From: Betaproteobacteria bacterium
Lineage (GTDB): Bacteria; Pseudomonadota; Gammaproteobacteria; Burkholderiales; Usitatibacteraceae
Direction: 5' to 3'
Length of the DNA: 64,000 nt
Assembly (NCBI GenBank): GCA_016711875.1
Contig: JADJSD010000003.1
Coordinates: 496,001 to 560,000, forward strand
A program made the position numbers and the translations under genes. Below are positions 33,355 to 42,354 of this stretch, piece by piece. The notes beneath the pieces were generated by a model that was not told the origin of the DNA, searched no databases, and saw only the letters and a program-made list of their open reading frames with translations. Position 1 is the first letter of the stretch, and every line of letters begins with the position of its first letter.

Positions 33355-33461
33355 CGACGCCGCGAGCCCGGGCACCCGGGCGTGCCGACTGCAGACTTTT
33401 CGCTTCGATAGTCCCGTGGCGCGATTGCGGGCCGTGCAAACGGCCGTTCCGTCGCGGATCC

Positions 33462-33502
33462 CCCGGGCGACTCCGCTAGAATGCCGCCCGGACACCCGAT
33501 TC
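33462..33502 (+). promoter_or_regulatory. Duplicated upstream sequence, copy B
   Basis: Second copy of the element at 32643-32684, differing at a few bases. TAGAAT lies at 33477-33482, 44 nt before the FKBP start. The rest of the gap 33355-33461 shows nothing recognisable. Confidence 0.45.
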
Positions 33503-33525
33503 AACGAACCCCCAGGAGAAAGCGG

Positions 33526-33866
33526 ATGGCGATGCAGATGATCGACGTGACGGTGGGCACCGGCGCGGAAGCGACCCGGGGCACGGTGACGGTGCACTAC
33601 ACCGGCTGGCTGCACGACCCGGCCCAGGCCGATGGCCGCGGAAGCAAGTTCGACAGCTCCGTCGATCGCGGCTCGCCTTTCGAGTTCGTGCTCGAGCCGG
33701 CCAGGTGATCCGCGGCTGGGACGAGGGCGTCGCCGGCATGAAGGTGGGCGGCAAGCGCACCCTCGTCATCCCGCCGGAGATGGCCTACGGCGCGCGCGGC
33801 GCGGGCGGTGTCATTCCCCCCAACGCCACGCTCGTGTTCGATGTGGAGCTCCTCGGCGTCCGGTGA
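33526..33866 (+). pseudogene. FKBP-type peptidyl-prolyl isomerase, frameshifted by one missing base
   Basis: The ATG at 33526 starts a small FKBP that reads normally to about 33693 (VTVHYTGWLHD, FDSSVDRGSPFEFVL), then meets a stop; the rest continues in the next frame (VIRGWDEGVAGMKVGGKR to the TGA at 33866). The span is 341 nt, one base short of 114 codons. Restoring a single G at about 33694 rebuilds LGAGQVIRGWDEG, the family consensus. The active-site residues (Tyr, Asp, Phe, Trp) are all present in the two parts. It is either a recent frameshift or a sequencing error. Confidence 0.85.
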
Positions 33867-33912
33867 GCGCGGCGCGCCCCGCCATTCGTCATTGCCGGAA
33901 ACCCGGCACCGG

Positions 33913-34362
33913 ATGAAGACACCCCGCAAGAGCCGCTTCACCCTCCTCGCCGAAGCCCACCTGCTGCTCGTTCGCGACCGGCAGGTGCTGCTGCTTCGGC
34001 GCCACGACACGGGCTACGAGGACGGCAATTTCAGCGTCCCCGCCGGCCACGTGGATGGGGGCGAGACTGCCCGCGAGGCGACGGCCCGGGAGGCCTTCGA
34101 GGAAGCGGGGATCGAGATCGACCCGAAGGACCTGCGGCTCGCCCACGTCATCCATCGCATGAGCGACGCCGAACGGATATCGTTCTTCTTCACGACCGAC
34201 GCGTGGCGGGGGGAACCGCAGAACCGCGAGCCCCACAAGTGCAGCGAGCTCGCCTGGTACCCCCTGGATGCACTGCCACCCAACACCATCGGCTACGTGC
34301 GGCAAGCCCTCGAGGAGTTCGCGCGGGGCCGTCCCTATTCGGAGTTCGGCTGGGTCGGCTAG
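33913..34362 (+). CDS. Nudix hydrolase (ADP-ribose/NTP pyrophosphatase type)
   Basis: 149 residues with an exact Nudix box (GHVDGGETAREATAREAFEE followed by AGI) at about 46-68. HMSDAERISFFF-type strands follow. It hydrolyses some X-linked nucleoside diphosphate; the substrate cannot be told. It follows the broken FKBP by 46 nt and may be co-transcribed. Confidence 0.9.
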   Translation: MKTPRKSRFTLLAEAHLLLVRDRQVLLLRRHDTGYEDGNFSVPAGHVDGGETAREATAREAFEEAGIEIDPKDLRLAHVIHRMSDAERISFFFTTDAWRGEPQNREPHKCSELAWYPLDALPPNTIGYVRQALEEFARGRPYSEFGWVG

Positions 34363-34399
34363 CCGCCTTTCGCCACTCCCGCTCAGGCAAGATGCCGGC

Positions 34400-34858
34400 A
34401 TGCGCTTCGAACACATCATCGTGGTGAACGACATCCTGAATCCCCTCGTCGATCCCCTCACCCTGGAGCAGATCTGGACGGGGCTCGTGGGCAGCCTCGA
34501 GGATCCCGCCCGCTTCCTGCCCGGCATCGACACGGCGAAGATCACGGCACGTACATCCGACGGCTTCCGGCGGGAGCTGCATTTCGGCCACACCGTGATC
34601 CACGACCGCGTGCGCCTCGTGCCGCGCAGCCGGCTCGAGGTCACCTTCGAATCCACGCCGGAAGTGCCCGGCCTCACCCGCACCCTCACCATCGAGGCGC
34701 CGGTGGAGGGCGAGTACATCGTGCGCTTCGTCTATGAGCGCCGTCCCGAGGGGCATGCGCCCATCGAACCGGCCTACCTCCAGGTGCTCGAGGATGCGTG
34801 GCTCGCCGCGGACATCGATCTCATCGCGCAGGTCCGTCGCGAGCTGACGACCCACTGA
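34400..34858 (+). CDS. SRPBCC-fold protein (AtaL-like, DUF1857)
   Basis: 152 residues. MRFEHIIVVNDILNPLVDPL then LTLEQIWTGLVGSLEDPARF matches the AtaL/DUF1857 family, a Bet v1-like fold that binds a hydrophobic ligand. The family is found near polyketide and other genes, with no defined reaction. The ATG at 34400 has an AGG-like site upstream. Co-directional with the Nudix gene, 37 nt apart. Confidence 0.8.
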   Translation: MRFEHIIVVNDILNPLVDPLTLEQIWTGLVGSLEDPARFLPGIDTAKITARTSDGFRRELHFGHTVIHDRVRLVPRSRLEVTFESTPEVPGLTRTLTIEAPVEGEYIVRFVYERRPEGHAPIEPAYLQVLEDAWLAADIDLIAQVRRELTTH

Positions 34859-34870
34859 GCAAGCCGGCCG

Positions 34871-35452
34871 CTAGCGGGAGGCCGGCGGGCGCCCTTCGAG
34901 CAGGCGGCGAAACGCCTCGGCGATGTCGTCCTCCAGCGTCGCGACACCCTTCACGACGCCCGGGCCGCCGTGCCGCCAGTCGATGGAACGCAGGCGCAAG
35001 TCCCCGGTGCGGGGGTCGACTTCGCGCAGTTCGAGGACCACGTTCGTCTCGCCCTCGACGATCGCGCCGCTGCCCAAGCGCAGCACGGGGCCCAGCTCGC
35101 GCACCGTGACGAGCAGCACGCGCGCCGCGCGAGGCTGCCCGGCGATCTCCGCAGGAGTCTCCCCGGCAACCGCTGGCGAAGCGGGGCGTCGCCGGAAAGT
35201 GGCCGTCCCGAGGCAACCGCCTTCCATCACCACCCGGCGAAGGCCGGCCTCGGCCATCGCCTCGCGGGACGCGGGTTCCTTCTGGTCCGCACGCCATTGG
35301 GGCCACCAGGTGACTTGGGTGACACCCTCGCCGGGCGCCGGCAGGCACAGCGACGGGAGCGTTCCCTCGGGCCGCAGTTCGATGCGCGTGCCCGCGCAGC
35401 CCGACGCGACCAGGAGCGCCACCAGGGCCCAGGCGCGGGCCGGGCTAGTCAC
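34871..35452 (-). CDS. Putative lipoprotein
   Basis: 193 residues starting with GTG, overlapping the stop of the acetyltransferase by 8 nt. A signal with lipobox (VALLVASGC, Cys20) is followed by a strand-rich domain ending in LRLRSIDWRHGGPGVVKGV. No known family was recognised. Only positional coupling with the GNAT gene is seen. Confidence 0.75.
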   Translation of the reverse strand: MTSPARAWALVALLVASGCAGTRIELRPEGTLPSLCLPAPGEGVTQVTWWPQWRADQKEPASREAMAEAGLRRVVMEGGCLGTATFRRRPASPAVAGETPAEIAGQPRAARVLLVTVRELGPVLRLGSGAIVEGETNVVLELREVDPRTGDLRLRSIDWRHGGPGVVKGVATLEDDIAEAFRRLLEGRPPASR

Positions 35453-35882
35453 GAGCCTTCTCGTACAGCCCCGGAAACCACCGCTCCATCGCCTGCTCGG
35501 GCCTCGCCACCGGCTTGAAGCCGAACTGCGCGTAGAGCCCGTGGGCGTCGGAGGTATTGAGCGTGAAGCGGCGCAATCCCTGCAGGCGAGGGTGCCCGAC
35601 GACGGCGGCGACGATCGCCTTCGAATAGCCCCTGCCGCGATGCGCCGGCAGCACGAACACGTCCACCAGGTTCGCGAACGTGGCGTAGTCCGTGACGACG
35701 CGCGCGAAGGCCACCTGCGCCTTGCCGAGATAGCCGCCGAAGCACAGGGAATTGTCGATGGCACGATCCTGCGTCTCGCGGGGGATGCCGCGGGCCCAGT
35801 CGGATTGGCGCGCCATCATGTCGTGCACCGCGTCCCGGTCGAGTTCGGCCGGATCCGTGCTGATGCGGAAGGCTTCGGTCAT
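35445..35882 (-). CDS. GNAT-family N-acetyltransferase
   Basis: 145 residues of GNAT fold. ANLVDVFVLPAHRGRGYSKAI is the acetyl-CoA-binding A motif (R-G-x-G) and LYAQFGFKPV is the B motif. It resembles YjdJ/YitH-type small acetyltransferases; the substrate is unknown. The ATG at 35882 lies 14 nt after the OmpA gene stop. Confidence 0.88.
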   Translation of the reverse strand: MTEAFRISTDPAELDRDAVHDMMARQSDWARGIPRETQDRAIDNSLCFGGYLGKAQVAFARVVTDYATFANLVDVFVLPAHRGRGYSKAIVAAVVGHPRLQGLRRFTLNTSDAHGLYAQFGFKPVARPEQAMERWFPGLYEKARD

Positions 35883-35896
35883 GAATGCCGGTTCCG

Positions 35897-36763
35897 CTAC
35901 TTCTTCACCAGCTCCACGCGGCGGTTCTTCGCGCGGCCCTCCTCGCTGCGGTTGTCGGCCACGGGCTTTTCCTGCCCGAAGCCGGCGGCCGTGAGGCGCT
36001 TCGCGTCGATGCCGCCCGCGGCGATGGCCGCCACTACGCTTTGCGCACGCTTTTCCGAGAGGGTCTTGTTGGCGGCGGGCTGCCCCACGTTGTCGGTATG
36101 GCCCTCGATCGCCACCTTGAGCTGCGGCGCGGCCTTGAGCGCCTTCACGATCTCGGCGACGCTCGCCGTGCCATCGGCCTTCAGGTCCCACTTGCCGGTG
36201 TCGAAGTTGATGTAGAGGGCGATGAAGCCGTTGCGGTTCAGCTCGTCGAGCAGCTTGTTGGCCGAGACGACCTGCTGGAGAGCGGCCACCTCCACGATCC
36301 AGATCTTGTAGCTCTGCGCGGGGGCGCTGAAGATGTCCGGTTCCACGCGCACCCACACGTCCTTGCCGCCGGTGGCCACGCGCATCGTGGTCTCGCCGCC
36401 GTCGCCGTCCCTGGGCAGGCGCTCGTAGACGACCTGGCCGCCGATGCCCTTGAGGGCGTTCTGGTAATTGCGGATGAGTTGCAGCGGGCTCGGCTGTTTC
36501 TCGGGCGTGTTGTGGAAGTAGCGCAGGATCGTCGCGTCGCCCTCCACGGACTGGCGTTTCGGCTGCCCGCCCTGGGTGCCGACGGCGAACTCGACGGCGT
36601 TGTAGTTCTTCTCGTACTCCGTGATGTGGGAGGACGGGTAGCGCGTGAGCAGCGGATGGTCCTTCGATTTCGCGATGTCCTGCTGCGCGAGGGCGAAGCC
36701 CGGCGCGGCCAGAAGGACGGCCGCGACCAGGAGGGGTTTCAGGCACCGGTGGATGAGGTTCAT
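35897..36763 (-). CDS. OmpA-family peptidoglycan-binding outer-membrane protein
   Basis: 288 residues with a signal peptide (cut near ALAQQ). The N-terminal 160 residues are a non-barrel domain. The C-terminal OmpA domain (from about 175) has IYINFDTGKWDLK-type opening, VAIEGHTDNVG, LSEKRAQSVVAAI and KNRRVELVKK. It likely tethers the outer membrane to the cell wall. It heads a minus-strand unit with the GNAT and lipoprotein genes. Confidence 0.9.
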   Translation of the reverse strand: MNLIHRCLKPLLVAAVLLAAPGFALAQQDIAKSKDHPLLTRYPSSHITEYEKNYNAVEFAVGTQGGQPKRQSVEGDATILRYFHNTPEKQPSPLQLIRNYQNALKGIGGQVVYERLPRDGDGGETTMRVATGGKDVWVRVEPDIFSAPAQSYKIWIVEVAALQQVVSANKLLDELNRNGFIALYINFDTGKWDLKADGTASVAEIVKALKAAPQLKVAIEGHTDNVGQPAANKTLSEKRAQSVVAAIAAGGIDAKRLTAAGFGQEKPVADNRSEEGRAKNRRVELVKK

Positions 36764-36821
36764 GCGAGTCCTTCGGACGGAAAGGCGGGCGTGCGCGGCG
36801 ATGGGTCTTTTGCGGGCGATT

Positions 36822-37358
36822 CTAGCCGGTGGCCGGGCCCCCGGGCCGCCGAATAGTCGGCAATCCCGTCACGCGCCGCGACTCGTCCGCCTCGATCTCG
36901 CGCGCGTCGAGCGGCCGGGTGAAACCGAGGCGATCCAGCAGGCGCCGGGAGCGCAGGTTGGCGCTCTTGAAGACGGCCTCGCATCGCACCACGCCCCAGC
37001 ACGCCGCCAGCTCTTCCATCATCGCTTCCACCGCCTCGCTCGCGTAGCCGCGGCCCCAATGGGCGCTCGAGAAGACATAGGCGACGTCCGCCCAGCCGCC
37101 TCGGTAGACGGTCGCCTGCACGAAGCCCATGGCGCGCTCGCCCGGGAGGCGAACCACCCAGTTGAGCCAATACTCGGTGCCGTCGGCGGACTTGCGCGAT
37201 TCGAGCTTGCGGTAATAGCCCTCCAGCCACTCGAGGGATTCGGGCGGGGCGTTCTCGAATTCGTAGATCGCCGGATCGCCCAGGAGGTCGTACATCTCCC
37301 TGGCGTGCCCCGCGACGAGGGGCTCGAGGACGAGGCGGCGGGAGGCGATCGGCTTCAC
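36822..37358 (-). CDS. RimJ/RimL-type GNAT acetyltransferase
   Basis: 178 residues. LVLEPLVAGHAREMYDLLGD, then SSAHWGRGYASEAVEAMMEEL and KSANLRSRRLLDRLGFTRPL are the GNAT RimJ/RimL hallmarks, a family that acetylates protein N-termini, amino acids or antibiotics. GTG at 37358 is chosen because the family begins right there (VKPIASRRL). The C-terminal 25 residues are not conserved. Confidence 0.83.
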   Translation of the reverse strand: MKPIASRRLVLEPLVAGHAREMYDLLGDPAIYEFENAPPESLEWLEGYYRKLESRKSADGTEYWLNWVVRLPGERAMGFVQATVYRGGWADVAYVFSSAHWGRGYASEAVEAMMEELAACWGVVRCEAVFKSANLRSRRLLDRLGFTRPLDAREIEADESRRVTGLPTIRRPGGPATG

Positions 37359-37414
37359 GGCAGGCTCTTCGGGCGGGCAAGCCGGCAGTGTACGGCCACC
37401 GCGGCGACCGGGCG

Positions 37415-37957
37415 TTACCGAAAGCTGTCCGGACGCGGCGCGAGTCCGGCCGCGCGGTTGAAACGGCGCGCCGTGGATTCGCAGGCGGGCCGGTGGTGCC
37501 CCTCTTCCAGCGTGAACGCACGATCGCCCTTGGCCCGCACCGTCACGCAGAAGTAGGGGTCCCCGTCGGAATCGACCGAGTCCACGACCTCCGCGGGCGA
37601 CAGGTCGGCCGGCCGGAAGGACTCCTGCACCGTGCGGAAGGGATAGCGGGACTGGACCTCCACGCGCCAGGGACGCACGACAACGCGGATGCACGGCGCC
37701 GCGAGCGCCATCGATGCGATGACGATTCCGGCGAACCAGAAAAGCGCGAGAGCCCCGTAAATCACGCTGGGCGCCGCGTCCTGCGGGGGTCCCTGTCGCC
37801 ATACGATCCAGGTGAACGCCGCCACCAGCGCGTACCAGGCCACCGCGAAGCCCCAGAGGAAAGAAGGAATCCGGTTGCGGAATTCGGCGATCACGCCGCC
37901 TTCGCCCGGCGGCAGGTGATCGAGGTGGGCTCGGAGCATACGCATCGCCCCGAGCAT
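37415..37957 (-). CDS. Two-helix membrane protein of unknown function
   Basis: About 180 residues. Two hydrophobic segments (FLWGFAVAWYALVAAFTWIV, then VIYGALALFWFAGIVIASMA) are followed by a cytoplasmic-type domain with RVEVQSRYPFRTVQ. The next gene upstream has the same layout, so the two may be diverged paralogues. Three in-frame ATGs (37957, 37945, 37939) are close together and the start is uncertain. Confidence 0.65.
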   Translation of the reverse strand: MLGAMRMLRAHLDHLPPGEGGVIAEFRNRIPSFLWGFAVAWYALVAAFTWIVWRQGPPQDAAPSVIYGALALFWFAGIVIASMALAAPCIRVVVRPWRVEVQSRYPFRTVQESFRPADLSPAEVVDSVDSDGDPYFCVTVRAKGDRAFTLEEGHHRPACESTARRFNRAAGLAPRPDSFR

Positions 37958-37980
37958 GCCCGCCGCGTGTGACCGTTTGG

Positions 37981-38436
37981 TTACCGGGCGCCCGGCCCCG
38001 CCGCGTCGGCGAACTGCGTGACGACCGCCTCCACCTGCCCGGGGAGCGGCCCTTCGACGAACACGTACTCGTTGCCGCCCGGGGTGCGAAGGACGGCGCG
38101 GTGCCAGGGCCCCCCGTAGGCGTCGGGCGAGGCATCGTGGTCCAGCCGGTGCCGTCTCGTGGGCGGAAAGCCCTCCCGGACGGTCTTGTGCAGGTAGCGC
38201 GCCGTCACCTCGACGCGACCGGTCGAGACGGCCACATCGACGATGGCGAGGCGCAGCGCGCGCGACAGCAGCACGAGACCGCAGGCCCAGCCGATCGCGA
38301 GCGACACCCAGTACATCGCGCTTCGCCCGGCTCCGCCGCCCGTGACCGCGACGACCGTGAAGGGAACGACGGCGCCCAGCACGAACACGGCAAGGCCCCA
38401 TGTCAGCCAGGGACGGCGGTTGCGGATGACGGTCAT
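37981..38436 (-). CDS. Two-helix membrane protein of unknown function
   Basis: 151 residues. Two membrane helices near the N-terminus (TWGLAVFVLGAVVPFTVVAV and a second at about 45-65), then a soluble part with GRVEVTARYLHKTV, which echoes the neighbouring gene. It overlaps the preceding gene by 4 nt (ATGA), so it is translationally coupled to it. Confidence 0.7.
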   Translation of the reverse strand: MTVIRNRRPWLTWGLAVFVLGAVVPFTVVAVTGGGAGRSAMYWVSLAIGWACGLVLLSRALRLAIVDVAVSTGRVEVTARYLHKTVREGFPPTRRHRLDHDASPDAYGGPWHRAVLRTPGGNEYVFVEGPLPGQVEAVVTQFADAAGPGAR

Positions 38437-39203
38437 TCGGACATCCTCCGGGCGAGGGCCTTGATGCCGAGGAACGCGGCCACGGCGAGGGCGACGAAGA
38501 TGAGCAGCTTCAGGAGGAACCCCGGCGACTTCGATTCGCCGGCGTCGGCCTTGGCGGCCTGGGGAGCGGCCGTCGTGAAGTCCCCATAGAGCAGCGTCGC
38601 GCGCACCTGGTGCGTCTCGACGTTGGCCGGCGCGTTGAAGGAGAAGAAGAACTTCATCAGTTCCTCGGGGACGGCGTCGTACTCGAAGACCTCGGTGCCC
38701 GTGAGCAGGATGCGCTCGCGCCCGGCGACCTTGACCGGCGTGCGCTTCATGCTGTTGACGTAATCCGGGCGGGTCTCGAAGAGGTTCTGGAACTGCGTCT
38801 TCGGCAACCGCTCCCCCAGGCACTTGCCGCCTTCGACGAAGGGGCACTTGAGCGCGATGTTGAAGACGATCCAGTTGTCGCGGTCGCCGCGCTTGATGGG
38901 CTCCGTCTCGAAACCGGCGTAATCCAGCACCAGCCTGGCCGGCCCCTTCCCCGGCCGTGCGCGGAACTCCCCGGCGAAGAGCGTGCGGTCCGCGAAGGGC
39001 GCGTCCGGATCCTTGTCGCTCACGAGGTTGCGGGGGCCTTCCTTGGGCTCCTCGGCGTCCGCGCCCCAGGTTTGCTGGGCGATCGGGACGAGCGGCGCGC
39101 CGCCGGTGGCCTCGCGAAGGACGGGAAAGAGCGGATCGGGAAGCTGCGCCAGGGCCGGCAACGGCAGGACGAGCAGCAGCAGGGCGAGGCGGAAAAGGCG
39201 CAT
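38433..39203 (-). CDS. Exported membrane-anchored protein of unknown function
   Basis: 256 residues with a signal peptide (cut near ALAQL) and a C-terminal membrane helix (LLKLLIFVALAVAAFLGI) followed by a basic end. The middle is a strand-rich periplasmic domain with KCPFVEGGKCLGERLPKTQF, whose two Cys may pair. No family was recognised. It is the first gene of the three-gene membrane set (38433, 37981, 37415). Confidence 0.75.
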   Translation of the reverse strand: MRLFRLALLLLVLPLPALAQLPDPLFPVLREATGGAPLVPIAQQTWGADAEEPKEGPRNLVSDKDPDAPFADRTLFAGEFRARPGKGPARLVLDYAGFETEPIKRGDRDNWIVFNIALKCPFVEGGKCLGERLPKTQFQNLFETRPDYVNSMKRTPVKVAGRERILLTGTEVFEYDAVPEELMKFFFSFNAPANVETHQVRATLLYGDFTTAAPQAAKADAGESKSPGFLLKLLIFVALAVAAFLGIKALARRMSE

Positions 39204-39307
39204 TCGGGCGTGCGGGAGAGTCGACTCCCGGATTCTATCGCGATGGCCGGCACGCGCCGGGTGCATCCGATGTACGCTTGAAGCCAACCTCCGCCCGACG
39301 ATCCCCC

Positions 39308-40090
39308 ATGGCCCGACCGCTCGCCCTCCTCGCCTTCCTCCTCACCCTGGCCCTGCCCGGCGCCGCCGCCGACTGGAAGCGCATCCGGATCGGCGTGGAG
39401 GGTGCCTACCCGCCCTTCAGCGAACTGGCCCCCGATGGCACGCTGCACGGCTTCGACATCGACATCGCCCGGGCGCTCTGCACGGAGCTCAAGGCCGAAT
39501 GCCAGCTCGTCCAGTCGCCCTTCGACGGCATGATCCCGGGCCTGCAGGCGAAGAAGTTCGACGCCATCGTGGCTTCCATGTCCATCACCGACGAGCGCCG
39601 GAAGGCCGTCGACTTCACGGTGCGTTACTACAATTCCCCCAGCCGCTTCGTCGCGAGGAAGGGGGCGAACCTCGGCGTGACGCCCGCCGGCCTCAAGGGG
39701 AAGAAGATCGGCGTCCAGCGCGCCACCATCCACGACCGCTACGTGACGGACCTCTACAAGGGCAGCCAGGTCGTGCGCTACACCAAGCAGGACGAGGTTT
39801 TCCTGGACCTCGCCTCCGGCCGGATCGACACCACGCTCGTCGACTCGGTGGCCGCCTCCTTCGGCTTCCTCAAGGTGCCCGCCGGGAAGGATTTCGAGTT
39901 CACCGGCCCGGCCTTTGAGGACCCGAAGTACTTCGGCTGGGGCTCGGGCATCGCGGTGCGCAAGGCCGACACCGACCTGCGCGCGAAGCTCGACGGCGCC
40001 ATCGCCGCCATCCGGGCGAACGGCACCTACAAGCGCATCCAGGACAAGTACTTCGACTTCGACATCTACGGCAAGGCCCCGGCGCCGTAG
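39308..40090 (+). CDS. aotJ: Arginine/ornithine-type ABC transporter substrate-binding protein
   Basis: 260 residues with a signal peptide (cut near GAAA). RIGVEGAYPPFSELAPDG, GFDIDIARALC and FDAIVASMSITDERR are signatures of HisJ/ArgT/AotJ receptors for basic amino acids. The first gene of an operon with two permeases, an ATPase and the ast genes, so arginine or ornithine is the likely ligand; that is inferred from context. Confidence 0.9.
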   Translation: MARPLALLAFLLTLALPGAAADWKRIRIGVEGAYPPFSELAPDGTLHGFDIDIARALCTELKAECQLVQSPFDGMIPGLQAKKFDAIVASMSITDERRKAVDFTVRYYNSPSRFVARKGANLGVTPAGLKGKKIGVQRATIHDRYVTDLYKGSQVVRYTKQDEVFLDLASGRIDTTLVDSVAASFGFLKVPAGKDFEFTGPAFEDPKYFGWGSGIAVRKADTDLRAKLDGAIAAIRANGTYKRIQDKYFDFDIYGKAPAP

Positions 40091-40777
40091 ATGCTGCACG
40101 GGTACGCGGCCAGCCTGCTGGAGGGAACCGGGCTCACGCTCGCCGTGGCGGCCGCTTCCCTCGCGGTGGCCTGCGTGCTGGGGCTCGCCACGGCGGCGGC
40201 GCGCCTGTCGAAGTCCCGCCTCGCCCGCGCCCTCGGTGCGACCTACACCACGGTCGTGCGAGGCGTGCCGGACCTGGTGCTCATGCTCCTCGTCTTTTAT
40301 GGCGGGCAGATGGCGGTCAACGCCTTGGCCGCGCAGCTGGGCTACGCGGGCTTCCTCGACATCGATCCCTTCGTCGCGGGCATCGCCACCATCGGCTTCA
40401 TCTTCGGCGCCTACCTCGCCGAGACCTTCCGCGGCGCCATCCTCGCGATTCCCGCGGGCCAGCGCGAGGCGGGGCTCGCCTTCGGCATGGGCCGGCTGCA
40501 GGTGCTCCTTCGCATCACGCTCCCGCAGATGGTGCGGCTCGCCCTGCCGGGCTTCACCAACAACTGGCTGGTGCTGGTGAAGTCGACGGCGCTCGTGTCG
40601 ATCATCGGCCTGAACGACATGATGCAGCGCGCGGGGCAGGCGGCCGGGGCGACGCGCGAGCCGTTCACCTTCTATCTCGCCGCCGCGGCCATCTACCTCG
40701 GCATCACCACCGTCTCGCTGCTCGCGCTGCGGACCCTTGAGAGGCGGTATTCCCTGGGCGTGAGGCGGGCAGCGTGA
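40091..40777 (+). CDS. aotQ: ABC transporter permease (HisQ/AotQ type)
   Basis: 228 residues with five membrane helices and the EAA loop (EAGLAFGMGRLQVLLRITLP) that docks the ATPase. It starts with ATG right after the stop of the receptor gene. It pairs with the second permease below. Confidence 0.92.
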   Translation: MLHGYAASLLEGTGLTLAVAAASLAVACVLGLATAAARLSKSRLARALGATYTTVVRGVPDLVLMLLVFYGGQMAVNALAAQLGYAGFLDIDPFVAGIATIGFIFGAYLAETFRGAILAIPAGQREAGLAFGMGRLQVLLRITLPQMVRLALPGFTNNWLVLVKSTALVSIIGLNDMMQRAGQAAGATREPFTFYLAAAAIYLGITTVSLLALRTLERRYSLGVRRAA

Positions 40778-40808
40778 TGCGCCCGGCGAGGAACGGAGGC
40801 GCCCCGGC

Positions 40809-41494
40809 ATGAACTTCGACGCCATCGGCGAAGCGCTCCCCTCCTTCGTCGAGGGACTGCAGGTCACGGCGATCCTCCTCGCGGCCTCGCTCTCGCTGGG
40901 CCTCGTGGCGGCCATCCCGCTCGCCCTCGCGCGCCGCTCGCCCCGCGCCTGGCTCTCGAAGCCCGTCTGGCTCTTCACCTACGTGATCCGCGGCACGCCA
41001 ATGCTGGTGCAGCTCTTCCTCCTCTACTACGGCCTCGCGCAGTTCGAAGTCGTGCGGGACAGCGCGGCCTGGCCCTGGCTCTCCTCGGCGTGGTTCTGCG
41101 CCATCGCGGCCTTCGCCATCAACACCTGCGCCTACACCACGGAGATCCTCGCCGGTGCCCTCGAGACCACGCCCGCCGGCGAGATCGAGGCGGCGCGCGC
41201 CCTGGGCATGAGCCCGGCCCTGGCGATGCGGCGGATCCTGCTGCCCTCGGCCCTGCGCCGCGCCATTCCCGCCTATTCCAACGAGGCGATCATGATGCTG
41301 CAGGGCACTTCGCTCGCGAGCATCGTGACGCTCCTGGACCTCACCGGCGCCGCGCGCGAGATGAACTCGGTCACCTACCTGCCCTTCGAGGCCTTCCTCA
41401 CCGCGGCGGCCTTCTACCTCGCCCTCACGTTCGTCCTCGTCTCGCTCTTCCACCTCGCCGAGCGCCGCTGGCTCTCGCACCTCGCCCCGCGCCG

Positions 41495-41498
<4 letters not shown>
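40809..41498 (+). CDS. aotM: ABC transporter permease (HisM/AotM type)
   Basis: 229 residues, five helices and an EAA loop (EIEAARALGMSPALAMRRIL). The RGTPMLVQLFLLYYGL segment is typical of HisM. It overlaps the ATPase gene by 4 nt (ATGA). Confidence 0.92.
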
Positions 41499-42272
<774 letters not shown>

Positions 42273-42354
42273 CGCCAGGCGACGCCCGTCGTCACGGCGC
42301 GAGAGCCCGGCGACGATAGAATGGCCGCTTCGACACCGTCTCGTGGATACCGCC

